Assembly (NCBI RefSeq): GCF_014385195.1
Contig: NZ_JACRTG010000007.1
Coordinates: 1 to 64,000, forward strand
Length of the DNA stretch: 64,000 bases
Source of the DNA: Paratissierella segnis
Lineage (GTDB): Bacteria > Bacillota > Clostridia > Tissierellales > Tissierellaceae
Direction of reading: 5' to 3'
The notes under the pieces are model-generated. The model worked only from the letters and a program-made list of their open reading frames with translations. It searched no databases and was not told the DNA's origin. The position numbers were made by a program, and so were the translations under genes. Positions 54,431 to 63,285 of this stretch are shown piece by piece (position 1 is the stretch's first letter; every line of letters begins with the position of its first letter).

Positions 54431-54826
54431 TTAAGATATTATTTTTCCACTTTCCTTCAAAGAATTGCATGCAAGATTAGCTAATGCTTCTACATCCATG
54501 TTATTTAAATTAATGCCTACTTCTAACAACATATTTAGGTTTATGCCGGTTACTATGGTGATATCATACTTTTTCCTAAGCATAGCCGCAGTATTGAAGG
54601 GAGTTCCTCCAAATAAATCAATTAAACATAGATATTTTTCTTTATCCTTCAGTTTGTTTTCTATACTAGCCGCATATTCTTCAAGCGACATATCTGGCAT
54701 CAGTGAGAATGCATTTACATTGGGTAATTTACCCCCTATCATCTCTGCAGAGTTTACCAATTCTTCACCAAATTTTCCATGGGTTAATACCAACACTTTT
54801 ATCTCTTTGATTTTGTTCACCACCAT
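54431..54826 (-). CDS. PTS mannose-family IIA component (second copy)
   Basis: A 131-residue cytoplasmic domain, first gene of the minus-strand PTS operon, ATG ending at 54826. The phospho-site is His16 in LVLTHGKFG, and the DLFGGTPFNTAAML motif confirms the IIA-Man fold. It receives phosphate from HPr. The gene lies below a consensus sigma-A promoter at 54863-54891 and opposite to a LevR-type activator that starts ~435 bases away. Confidence 0.92.
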   Translation of the reverse strand: MVVNKIKEIKVLVLTHGKFGEELVNSAEMIGGKLPNVNAFSLMPDMSLEEYAASIENKLKDKEKYLCLIDLFGGTPFNTAAMLRKKYDITIVTGINLNMLLEVGINLNNMDVEALANLACNSLKESGKIIS

Positions 54827-54862
54827 TTCTTCTTGAAACTTATATATTATTCAATAAATCTC

Positions 54863-54891
54863 ATTATAAAGGGTAGCGATAGCCCAGTCAA
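54863..54891 (-). promoter_or_regulatory. Sigma-A promoter of the second PTS operon
   Basis: On the minus strand: TTGACT (54891-54886), 17-base spacer, TATAAT (54868-54863). Such a promoter is unusual for a LevR-controlled operon, which normally uses sigma-54. Confidence 0.75.
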
Positions 54892-54967
54892 TTTATGGGT
54901 TATTTTATCAATTTTTGACAAGCGTGTTCGTTTTCCTCAAATTTTTGTCATATAAAACTATTATTTT

Positions 54968-54997
54968 TAAGATGTGTGACTATATATAAGATGTGTG
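54968..54997. promoter_or_regulatory. Direct repeats in the PTS/LevR divergent region
   Basis: Two copies of TAAGATGTGTG (54968-54978 and 54987-54997) spaced 19 bases apart, roughly two helical turns. They may be activator sites. They lie ~77 bases upstream of the PTS -35 element. Confidence 0.4.
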
Positions 54998-55030
54998 TGC
55001 ATTATATTGAGAAATCGGTTTCATATTATG

Positions 55031-55071
55031 TGAAAATGTTTTCGGATCTTAGAACCGTGTAAATGTTTTCA
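55031..55071. promoter_or_regulatory. Two cre-like sites between the divergent genes
   Basis: TGAAAATGTTTTCG (55031-55044) and TGTAAATGTTTTCA (55058-55071) share AAATGTTTTC. The second differs from the CcpA cre consensus by one base in the central CG. They may mediate catabolite repression of the PTS operon or the regulator. Confidence 0.5.
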
Positions 55072-55261
55072 AAAAAAGAAACACTGAAATTTTATATCAT
55101 AATCTTGCCTAGAAGACAATTCTAATGATACCGACAATCAAGTCTATACTTATTTATAATTTTATTTTTTTATGGTAGAATGAGTTAACTTAAAAGGCAT
55201 TTATATCCGATATGGATTTTATAGGACAATTAGACATTTCTAAAACTAAGGGGTGAAATTT

Positions 55262-57643
55262 ATGAAGTCAAAATCCTTAAGCAACGAAGCTGCGGGGATA
55301 ATCCGCCAGAGAACCCTACAAGCAGCTACTAAAGATTATTTCCATAACATGGAGACAGATGCTAGTTCGCTGAGTATTGTTATGAATTGTGATAGGAGCA
55401 ATCTATCCAGAATACTTAACAAATTACACAGAGAGGGGATACTTATAAAGATTCAGGGAAGACCTACTTTATATTTAGATAAGAAAACTTTAAGCGAATT
55501 TTATCAAAACCAAAATATTCCGGATACTTTTGAAAATATAGACCATTTAATTGGCGTAATGAAATTCAAGGGTAAGTCTTCAGTTCCAAAGTCTTTAAAT
55601 ATATTTAAGGGAGTCATTGGCAATGGCAGCAATGAGAGTTTAAATTCTCAAATTGATCACATAATTGAGCTTGGAAACTACCCAAACAATGTCCATGGAT
55701 ATCTTATATACGGAGAACACGGTACCGGTAAACATTATATGTCTCAACTGATTATTCAACTGGAAAAAGAGATAGGGAGACTTGACACAAATGTTATTTA
55801 CAATATTGATTTAAAAGAAAATTCAAATTTATATAAATTGGGGGATGAACTGAAAACATATTCACAAAATCAAAATGGAGGCATTATTTTTTATAATATA
55901 GATGAAGAATGTAAGATTGATGTTATGTTAGATTTCTTGAATAATATAAGAATAATTCAGCCTAAAAGCAAATTATTTTATATTTTATTATGTAATTCCA
56001 AGGAAACCTCCGAGTACATTTATAAAAATATGTCATGCTTTGTTGAATACGTCAAAATGCCAAAGTTAAATGAGCGAAGTATCAAAGAGAGAATTTTATT
56101 CACACTAAAATTTTTCCAAAAACAGAGTGATATAATTAACAAACCTATAAGAATAGATAAAAATTGTATTTATTCTTTTATTGCTGCACAATATATGGAC
56201 AATCTATATTCTTTGGATGTGGAAATATACCATACATGTAAAAATGCTTATGCAAATAATGAGGATAATCAAAATATAATAAGCATCAGTCCTTTCAATA
56301 TACCTATGCGTATTTATAACAGCATTTCAGATTCTGATGATATTATGTCCATTGTAGATAATATACATTTTAACGTATCTCTTTCTAACATAGTTTTTTA
56401 TCCTAAGAAAAGCAATTCAACTTATTTGAAATTATTTTCATTGCCCATATCAAATAAAGGATTCATATTAGATTCTATTAAAGGAGATTTAAAAAATAAT
56501 TTTGAAATTCAAACATTAGGGGAAAGATGTGAACTGGATTTATCAAGAGCAAGATTAAAATATTCAAAGAATCCACCGTCTGAAACCATATATATTTTAT
56601 CGAAACTAGTTTATCCGATTATCCATGAGGAATTTAATCCTTCACCTAATCCTATTGATTTTTATGGATTATATGAGCATCTGTATAAAGTTATAAGGAG
56701 TCTTATTACCAATAATTACAAGAATATACTTAGCAATGTAAGTTTTGAAGCAGTAAATGACAGTTTCTTATTAAATGTCAGCAATAAAATAATTGGTCTT
56801 ATTGAGGAAAAATTTTCTATTATATTGCCTATGGAAGAAAGGGAATATGTAAAATCATATATACATTTAGTAAATAGCAATACATTGACTTCAAAAATCA
56901 ATATCATAGTCCTTAGCAGCTGGGAAGAAACTGCTAATATATATGAAGGGTTTACAAATAGTGTCCCTTATAATAATAAGCCGAAATATTTGATAATTAA
57001 TCCAAAATTAATCGGAATGGACAGAGAAAATCAATTTGTAGATATATGTGATAAAATCTTATCAGTTTATCAAGGAAGCGGGTTACTTATTATAAGCGAA
57101 GAACCCTTGGATTCGGATTTATATAAGTTTATATGCGAAAAGATTAAGAATAATATTCTCTTCGTCACCAGGCTTTCTCGTAGTATTTTAAGTAAGGCAA
57201 TGATGATCTTTGATAATAACTCAAACACTTTGGATACATTCCAGCAATATTTAATAAATGACAATAACTTTATTGTAGAAAATTATTTTTCCATTAAAAT
57301 CAAAGATATCATTAGAGATTCTTTACCATTCTTTGATATAGACAAGGTTTATTGCTTATTGTCCAATGTATTGAGCAACATAATATCGGAACTTAATATC
57401 AATTATAAAGACAATTTAGCAGTTAGATTTATTACACATTCAGCTTTCGTTTTGGAACGTATAATCAAAGGTCAATGCCTCCCCTATAAAAATGTAGAAA
57501 AATTCATTTTAGTTAACCAACAATTATTTGATTTAGTCAGAAATAGCATGATTATTATAGAGGATAATTTTAAAGTTAAAATCCCGGATGCTGAGATAGC
57601 ATATATTGTTGAAATATTCTTAGAATTTTCTAAAATGAATTAG
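55262..57643 (+). CDS. LevR-type PRD regulator lacking the sigma-54 contact motif
   Basis: The start is ATG 55262 behind AAGGGGTG; an upstream in-frame GTG at 55253 is less likely. The 793-residue protein has an N-terminal helix-turn-helix (~1-80), an AAA+ domain with Walker A GEHGTGK at 151-157 and a Walker B-like GGIIFYNIDEE, a first PRD domain (~430-545, with FYGLYEHLYKVI), an IIA-Man-like domain (~550-680) with no phospho-His, and a second PRD (~685-793) with THSAFVLER. The segment between Walker A and B is only about 46 residues and has no GAFTGA loop, so contact with sigma-54 is not expected. Confidence 0.82.
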   Translation: MKSKSLSNEAAGIIRQRTLQAATKDYFHNMETDASSLSIVMNCDRSNLSRILNKLHREGILIKIQGRPTLYLDKKTLSEFYQNQNIPDTFENIDHLIGVMKFKGKSSVPKSLNIFKGVIGNGSNESLNSQIDHIIELGNYPNNVHGYLIYGEHGTGKHYMSQLIIQLEKEIGRLDTNVIYNIDLKENSNLYKLGDELKTYSQNQNGGIIFYNIDEECKIDVMLDFLNNIRIIQPKSKLFYILLCNSKETSEYIYKNMSCFVEYVKMPKLNERSIKERILFTLKFFQKQSDIINKPIRIDKNCIYSFIAAQYMDNLYSLDVEIYHTCKNAYANNEDNQNIISISPFNIPMRIYNSISDSDDIMSIVDNIHFNVSLSNIVFYPKKSNSTYLKLFSLPISNKGFILDSIKGDLKNNFEIQTLGERCELDLSRARLKYSKNPPSETIYILSKLVYPIIHEEFNPSPNPIDFYGLYEHLYKVIRSLITNNYKNILSNVSFEAVNDSFLLNVSNKIIGLIEEKFSIILPMEEREYVKSYIHLVNSNTLTSKINIIVLSSWEETANIYEGFTNSVPYNNKPKYLIINPKLIGMDRENQFVDICDKILSVYQGSGLLIISEEPLDSDLYKFICEKIKNNILFVTRLSRSILSKAMMIFDNNSNTLDTFQQYLINDNNFIVENYFSIKIKDIIRDSLPFFDIDKVYCLLSNVLSNIISELNINYKDNLAVRFITHSAFVLERIIKGQCLPYKNVEKFILVNQQLFDLVRNSMIIIEDNFKVKIPDAEIAYIVEIFLEFSKMN

Positions 57644-57726
57644 AGAGGAGAAATATCTCTAGAAAAATATGGTATATTATACTAGAATAGAGGTATATAT
57701 CAAATAAAAAGGGTGGGTGTATATAA

Positions 57727-58110
57727 ATGACAGGTAGGTTTGTAATTTCATTGATCTTTGCAGTAATTGTGGCTATATTTGCATTGCAAAATGCTGCCAG
57801 CGTAACTATAAAATTCTTTTTCGCAGAATTTACTATTTCTCAAGCGCTAATCATATTAATTTCTGCAGTTTTTGGCGCTATTATCGTATTGATTCTAGGA
57901 ACGATAAAACAGTTTAAAACAAATATGAAGGTGAAAAATTTGTCAAAATCAACAGAAAAACTTGAAGAAGAAAATAGAGAATTAAAAGAACGCATAGAAC
58001 AAAAGAGCAATGATTTTAATAATATAGAAGCAAATAATATGGACATGAATAATGTAGAAACAAATGATGTGGAAATAAATAATAAAAATGAAGATAATAG
58101 TGAAAATTAA
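57727..58110 (+). CDS. LapA family membrane protein
   Basis: A 127-residue protein, ATG 57727, behind GGGTGGGTG. Two membrane helices (residues ~5-25 and ~38-62) flank FAEFTISQALIIL, typical of the LapA/DUF1049 domain. A coiled coil follows (STEKLEEENRELKERIEQ), then an Asn-rich low-complexity tail. In E. coli the relative LapA acts in lipopolysaccharide control, but in Firmicutes the function is unknown. It lies between the LevR-type gene and ligD. Confidence 0.8.
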   Translation: MTGRFVISLIFAVIVAIFALQNAASVTIKFFFAEFTISQALIILISAVFGAIIVLILGTIKQFKTNMKVKNLSKSTEKLEEENRELKERIEQKSNDFNNIEANNMDMNNVETNDVEINNKNEDNSEN

Positions 58111-58199
58111 TATCGGACAAGCTTTTATTCGCCGTTTAATTTTCAAATCTTGAATTATTACAGTTCGGTTGGAAACAATAATTTTGGGGTGTTTTCATT

Positions 58200-60638
58200 A
58201 TGGCTGCAAAACTAGATACGTATAACCAAAAAAGGAATTTTGAAAAGACCTTTGAACCGGAAGGGAAAATAGAGAATCCCAAAGGTGGGTTAAGATTTGT
58301 CATTCAACATCATATGGCGCGCAGAGATCACTACGATTTGCGTCTGGAATGGAAAGGGGTCCTTTTGAGTTGGGCAGTACCTAAAGGACCATCCTATGAT
58401 ACCCATGATAAAAGACTGGCAATACGAGCGGAAGATCACCCATTGGATTACAGGAACTTTGAGGGGACTATTCCCAAGGGAGAATATGGCGGCGGTGTGG
58501 TTATGCTTTGGGATGAAGGATTCTGGGAACCTTATGGAAGTGTAGATGAGGGTTTACTCAAAGGTGAGTTGAAGTTTCTACTTAAAGGAAGGCGACTTAA
58601 GGGAAAGTGGGCATTGATCCGTTGGAAAGCTAAATCCAGCGAAACAAAGGATAATTGGCTGCTGTTGAAAGAAAAAGATGAGTATGTTAAAGATAGAGCT
58701 GGAATATCAGATTTTACCACCAGTATTAGATCCGGGCGTACCATGGAGGAAATACAAAATAGAGAAGATGAAAAATTCACGAAAAATCCCTTTCTTCGAG
58801 CAGATGTACAGCTCGCCAAATTAGTAAGTAGGATTCCTGAAGATGAGGATTGGCTATATGAATTAAAATACGACGGTTATAGAATCCTGGCATTTGTAGA
58901 AGGAAACAATGTTCGGCTAATAACCAGAAATGGAAATGATTATATAAAATATTTTTATGACATTGGCTCTTCGCTTATTGATTTATCTAACGGAAGGGCA
59001 ATGGTCTTAGACGGCGAAATAGCAGTCACTGATACATCGGGGAAAACTGACTTTCAAGCCCTTCAGAATTACATCAAAAATCCTAGAACGCAAAATCTCA
59101 ACTATATTTTATTTGATCTTCTTGCTTTAAACGGAGTAGACCTTCGTGGATATCCTTTGAAGGATAGAAAAAAAATGCTTGAAGGTTTGATGGAGGATGC
59201 TCCTGAAAACCTTCATTACAGCCGTCATGTTGCAGGGAATGGAAAAGAATGCTTTGATGTAGCCTGTGAGACGGGAATGGAAGGTGTTATAGGTAAAAGA
59301 GCTGATTCCATCTATAGCGGAACTAGAAACGGTGATTGGATAAAACTTAAATGCTATAAGAGACAGGAATTTGTCATCTGCGGCTATTCACTGACAGGCA
59401 AAAGAATAAGCGGTGTAAGCTCGATTCTCCTCGGTGTATATGAGGGAGATGAATTGGTTTATGTCGGACGTGCGGGCACCGGAATAAGCGAGATGGATAT
59501 GAAGATATTAGAGGGAAAATTTGAAAACTTAAAGCGAAGGGATCCTCCATTTAAAGTAGTACCAAGTTCAAGGACAAATGAAAAAATAACATGGCTTGAA
59601 CCCGAACTGGTAGCTGAAATCAAATTTGCCGAATGGACAAAAGATAATCTATTGAGGCAAGCAAGCTACAAAGGAATCCGCACAGATAAAGATTCCAAGG
59701 ATATAAAAAGAGAAAAAGCAGAAGACAATACACAACTGAAATTATCCAACAGAGAGGTGAATTCAATAGAAGGAAATATAAACAATGACATCATCATTGA
59801 AGGGATAAAGATTACCAATCCGGACAAGGTAATCTTTGACGAATCTAAAATCACAAAAAAAGATGTGGTTCAGTATTATGAGAAGGTCTCGGAACGTATG
59901 TTGCCATATTTGAGGCATAGGATACTTAGCATTGTGCGTTGCCCCAAAGGCATATCCAAGACCTGCTTTTATAAAAAGCACCCGGGTACGAACAAAGGTA
60001 TTATAACGATACCCGTTACTATGGGAAATGGAGAAATGGAAGACTACTTCTATATAGAAGATACAAAAGGGCTTATATCTGAAGCTCAAATGGGTACACT
60101 GGAATTTCATACTTGGGGGAGCCGCGTCGATGAACTTGAAAAACCTGATATAATGGTGTTCGATTTGGATCCGGATGAAGGGTTGGATTTAAACAGGATT
60201 AGACAAGGTGTATGGGATATGAAAAACATCCTTGCCAAACTATCACTAAAATCTTATCTCAAGACCAGCGGAGGAAAGGGGTACCATGTGGTTGTTCCCT
60301 TAAAGCCTACTGTAAATTGGGATGAATTTCATGACTTTGCAAGGCTTGTTGCTGAAGTTATGGAAAAAAAGTGGCCTGATCGTTATACAAGTAATATAAG
60401 AAAGGTTATGCGAAGAGACAAAATATTTATCGACTGGATCAGAAATGGCAGAGGTGCTACAAGTATTGCTCCTTATTCCATAAGAGCAAGAACAGGAGCG
60501 GGTGTATCCATGCCAATTTCTTGGGATGAGCTTGATACTGTAGCTCCGGATGGTATAGGCATGGAAGATGCCATCCTTAGAATTACCAAAACTGATCCTT
60601 GGAAGGACTTTTTTACGCATGATCAGATGCTTAAATAA
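58200..60638 (+). CDS. ligD: Multifunctional ATP-dependent DNA ligase LigD
   Basis: An 812-residue NHEJ enzyme, ATG 58200 behind TTGGGGTG. Domains in order: 3'-phosphoesterase (~20-170; FVIQHHMARRDHYDLRLEW), ATP-dependent ligase with adenylated Lys223 in ELKYDGYR, and a polymerase/primase domain (~540-812) with the catalytic DLD at 655-657 and SGGKGYHVVVPL. The order PE-ligase-polymerase differs from the polymerase-first order of mycobacteria. It repairs double-strand breaks with Ku, but no ku gene is adjacent. A terminator follows. Confidence 0.93.
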   Translation: MAAKLDTYNQKRNFEKTFEPEGKIENPKGGLRFVIQHHMARRDHYDLRLEWKGVLLSWAVPKGPSYDTHDKRLAIRAEDHPLDYRNFEGTIPKGEYGGGVVMLWDEGFWEPYGSVDEGLLKGELKFLLKGRRLKGKWALIRWKAKSSETKDNWLLLKEKDEYVKDRAGISDFTTSIRSGRTMEEIQNREDEKFTKNPFLRADVQLAKLVSRIPEDEDWLYELKYDGYRILAFVEGNNVRLITRNGNDYIKYFYDIGSSLIDLSNGRAMVLDGEIAVTDTSGKTDFQALQNYIKNPRTQNLNYILFDLLALNGVDLRGYPLKDRKKMLEGLMEDAPENLHYSRHVAGNGKECFDVACETGMEGVIGKRADSIYSGTRNGDWIKLKCYKRQEFVICGYSLTGKRISGVSSILLGVYEGDELVYVGRAGTGISEMDMKILEGKFENLKRRDPPFKVVPSSRTNEKITWLEPELVAEIKFAEWTKDNLLRQASYKGIRTDKDSKDIKREKAEDNTQLKLSNREVNSIEGNINNDIIIEGIKITNPDKVIFDESKITKKDVVQYYEKVSERMLPYLRHRILSIVRCPKGISKTCFYKKHPGTNKGIITIPVTMGNGEMEDYFYIEDTKGLISEAQMGTLEFHTWGSRVDELEKPDIMVFDLDPDEGLDLNRIRQGVWDMKNILAKLSLKSYLKTSGGKGYHVVVPLKPTVNWDEFHDFARLVAEVMEKKWPDRYTSNIRKVMRRDKIFIDWIRNGRGATSIAPYSIRARTGAGVSMPISWDELDTVAPDGIGMEDAILRITKTDPWKDFFTHDQMLK

Positions 60639-60651
60639 AAGTTGATTAAAA

Positions 60652-60687
60652 TAAAATTCCTCAAACAATTAGTTTGGGGAATTTTTC
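60652..60687 (+). terminator. Terminator after ligD
   Basis: AAATTCCTCAAAC pairs with GTTTGGGGAATTT (about 60654-60666 with 60672-60684, one G-U pair), followed by Ts. Confidence 0.8.
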
Positions 60688-60790
60688 ATTTCTTATTTAT
60701 AGGTATAAAGAATATATTAATTATAATAACAATTTAATGGGAGTATAAACTATTTTCCAGTATTCCACAAATAAGAGGTGATTATATTAG

Positions 60791-61531
60791 ATGAATAGAT
60801 CTACTGTATTTGTAATTGTCAAAAGAAATATGAGATATTATATATTATTTTTTGTAATCGTATTAGCTTTGTCCTTAAATAGCAATACGATTCAAAATGT
60901 AGTAAATATCATTAAGATAAGTCCTCTAAACAATAAAGTTATAGTAATAGACCCGGGACATGGAGGGATTGACGGAGGAACTAATATTGGAGAAATCCTT
61001 GAAAAAGATATAAACCTTACCATCGGGTTAAAGCTTAAAGAACTTCTAATGAAAAAAGGTGCGACTGTCATCATGAGCCGTGAAATTGATGAATCCCTTG
61101 ATGATCGTATCATAGGCAATGGAAGCCGTCATCGTGAAGATTTGGAGGCAAGGGTGCAAATAGTAAATGAAAGTAGTGCAGATTTACTAATCAGCATACA
61201 TGTAAATCATATTAAGAATAAAAACAAAATAGGTCCTATAATATTCTATCAAACTGATAATGAAAAGGGAAAATATCTTGCAGAACACATGCAAGAATAT
61301 TTAAATGATATCTCAACATATAAAAAGATGGATATAGAAGTTAAACATGGTGCAACCTCGGGCAATTATTATATATTGGGAAATACATTACCACCGGGAA
61401 TAATAGTTGAACTAGGGTTTATTTCCAATGAGATTGATAGGGAGCTTTTGCTGCAAGATGAACATCAAAATGAGATTGTAGAACAAATTACAAAGGGAAT
61501 TATTTATTATTTTAATAAGGTTAGTGAGTAA
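60791..61531 (+). CDS. N-acetylmuramoyl-L-alanine amidase (Amidase_3, CwlD-like), second copy
   Basis: A 246-residue zinc amidase, ATG 60791 behind AAGAGGTG. An N-terminal helix (residues ~14-30) acts as signal anchor. The catalytic domain has VIDPGHGGIDGG, ILEKDINLTIG, LISIHVNH and IIVELGFISN, containing the zinc ligands and catalytic Glu. It removes stem peptides from peptidoglycan; it is closer to CwlD of spore cortex synthesis than the amidase at 40350 in its longer insert (SLDDRIIGNGSRHREDLEAR). Promoter not identified. Confidence 0.9.
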   Translation: MNRSTVFVIVKRNMRYYILFFVIVLALSLNSNTIQNVVNIIKISPLNNKVIVIDPGHGGIDGGTNIGEILEKDINLTIGLKLKELLMKKGATVIMSREIDESLDDRIIGNGSRHREDLEARVQIVNESSADLLISIHVNHIKNKNKIGPIIFYQTDNEKGKYLAEHMQEYLNDISTYKKMDIEVKHGATSGNYYILGNTLPPGIIVELGFISNEIDRELLLQDEHQNEIVEQITKGIIYYFNKVSE

Positions 61532-61639
61532 AATGATAAGTCAATAAATTTCTTGAATTATATTAAAAACTATACTATTATATAACATAACCATCGCGAC
61601 AAGTATGGAAGTTAAAAAACAGGAGGATGATTTAATGAC

Positions 61640-63037
61640 ATGTTTAAGAGAGTATTAGTAGCTAATAGAGGGGAAATAGCTGTAAGAATAATAAGAGCTT
61701 TAAGAGAAATGGGGATAGAGTCTGTTGCTATATATTCAGATGCAGATAAAGATGCACTGCATACCATCTTAGCTGATTATGCCTATAGCCTTGATGGAAA
61801 TAGAGTGCAGGAGACATACACAAATATGGATAAAATAATTAATATTGCCAAAATATCAGGTTCCGAAGCTATACATCCTGGCTATGGATTCTTGTCTGAA
61901 ACAACTAAGTTTGCTGAGGCAGTAGAGGGAGCCGGTATAACTTTTATAGGGCCAAGAAGTAATATAATACGGCTTATGGGTGATAAAATTGAAGCTAGAA
62001 AACTTATGGCTGACTTGGGAACCCCTCTTATAGAAGGCAGCGAAACATCCATCAAGAGTTACGAAGAAGCAGCTAAGATAGCAGAAAGTATAGGATACCC
62101 AGTTCTTGTAAAAGCAGCTGCCGGCGGTGGAGGAATTGGAATGAAACTAGTATCTCATCAGGATAAATTAAAGGAGGCCTTGGTAGCAGTCAGAAACACA
62201 TCCATTTCCCTATTTGCCAACGATTCCATATTCTTAGAGAAATATCTGTCTAAACCTAGGCATATAGAAATTCAAATATTAGGTGATAAATATGGAAATT
62301 ATATTCATTTGGGAGAAAGGGAATGTTCTATACAAAGAAGACATATGAAAATTGTAGAAGAGACACCGTCTTTAGCTATATCTTACGAAATTAGAGAAAA
62401 GATGTGTGAGACCGCGGTTAGAATTGCTAATTCAGTAGGGTATGATTCTGCTGGAACTGTGGAATTTATATATGAAGATGGAGAGTTTTATTTTCTTGAG
62501 ATGAATACAAGGATACAAGTAGAACATACTATAACCGAAATGGTGACTTCACTAGATATAGTTAAAGAACAGATTGCCATTGCAGCTGGTGAGCCATTGA
62601 AGATAAAACAGGAAGATATAAAATTTAATGGGCATGCAATAGAATGTCGTATATATGCTGAGGATCCAACCAAATATTTTATTCCATCACCAGGGAAGAT
62701 TACCAATTATATAGCACCGGGTGGACCTGGTGTTAGGCTGGATTCAGGAATAAAATCTGACTATACTGTGAGCACCTATTATGATTCTATGCTATCAAAG
62801 TTAATTACCTTTGGTATGGATAGAGATGAAGCAATATCAAGAATGTGCAGAGCCTTGACAGAGACGTGTATAGAAGGTATTGACACAAATATACCCTTAT
62901 TGATTGAAATTATGAAAGATGGGGATTTTAAAGATGGTAATATCAGTACTAAGTTCTTAGAAGAACATAGTTCGCTTATTAATAAGGGTAGTAATAAGAA
63001 AAAAACTATTTTTGTAAGTATTGATGACCCACAATAA
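61640..63037 (+). CDS. accC: Biotin carboxylase subunit AccC
   Basis: A 465-residue biotin carboxylase, ATG 61640, which gives the standard N terminus MFKRVLVANRGEIAVRIIRA. The ATP-grasp domain has KAAAGGGGIGMKLV and later ECSIQRRHMKIVEE; the catalytic region EMNTRIQVEHTITEMV is complete. It carboxylates biotin on a carrier protein with ATP and bicarbonate, the first step of malonyl-CoA synthesis. No accB, accA or accD lies in the window. An out-of-frame ATG at 61635 has better spacing to the ribosome site and opens a seven-codon frame. Confidence 0.93.
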   Translation: MFKRVLVANRGEIAVRIIRALREMGIESVAIYSDADKDALHTILADYAYSLDGNRVQETYTNMDKIINIAKISGSEAIHPGYGFLSETTKFAEAVEGAGITFIGPRSNIIRLMGDKIEARKLMADLGTPLIEGSETSIKSYEEAAKIAESIGYPVLVKAAAGGGGIGMKLVSHQDKLKEALVAVRNTSISLFANDSIFLEKYLSKPRHIEIQILGDKYGNYIHLGERECSIQRRHMKIVEETPSLAISYEIREKMCETAVRIANSVGYDSAGTVEFIYEDGEFYFLEMNTRIQVEHTITEMVTSLDIVKEQIAIAAGEPLKIKQEDIKFNGHAIECRIYAEDPTKYFIPSPGKITNYIAPGGPGVRLDSGIKSDYTVSTYYDSMLSKLITFGMDRDEAISRMCRALTETCIEGIDTNIPLLIEIMKDGDFKDGNISTKFLEEHSSLINKGSNKKKTIFVSIDDPQ

Positions 63038-63129
63038 AATTATTAACTTCATTAGTATAAGTTATAAAGAGTAAAGTTTTCAAATAAAAATACATTTGAA
63101 GGCTTTATTAATTATAATTTATTAGTTTT

Positions 63130-63173
63130 GAACCTCTAAGGGTAGGGTATGTTCTTAGAGGTTCAGATTTTTT
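63130..63173 (+). terminator. Terminator after accC
   Basis: A perfect 11-base stem GAACCTCTAAG / CTTAGAGGTTC (63130-63140 with 63154-63164) followed by a T tract. Confidence 0.85.
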
Positions 63174-63201
63174 GGCATCTTGAATTTCTGATAAAAAGGT
63201 A

Positions 63202-63255
63202 TTGACAAATTGACAAAAATAGTTTAGCATTAAACTATTCGATTTAAATAGTTTA
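63202..63255 (+). promoter_or_regulatory. Promoter with three MarR-type half sites
   Basis: Two overlapping TTGACA elements (63202-63207 and 63210-63215) precede a perfect inverted repeat ATAGTTTA-GCAT-TAAACTAT (63219-63238) and a third ATAGTTTA at 63248-63255. The repeat overlaps the likely -10 region, so the MarR-type protein encoded at 63286 probably represses this promoter. Confidence 0.65.
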
Positions 63256-63285
63256 GTGATAAAGTAATTGAAAGGTGGTAGTAAG

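Noticed and set aside
54827..55261. Sigma-54 promoter for the LevR-regulated PTS operon
   Set aside because: No TGGCAC-N5-TTGC-type element was seen on either strand; a sigma-A promoter fits better.
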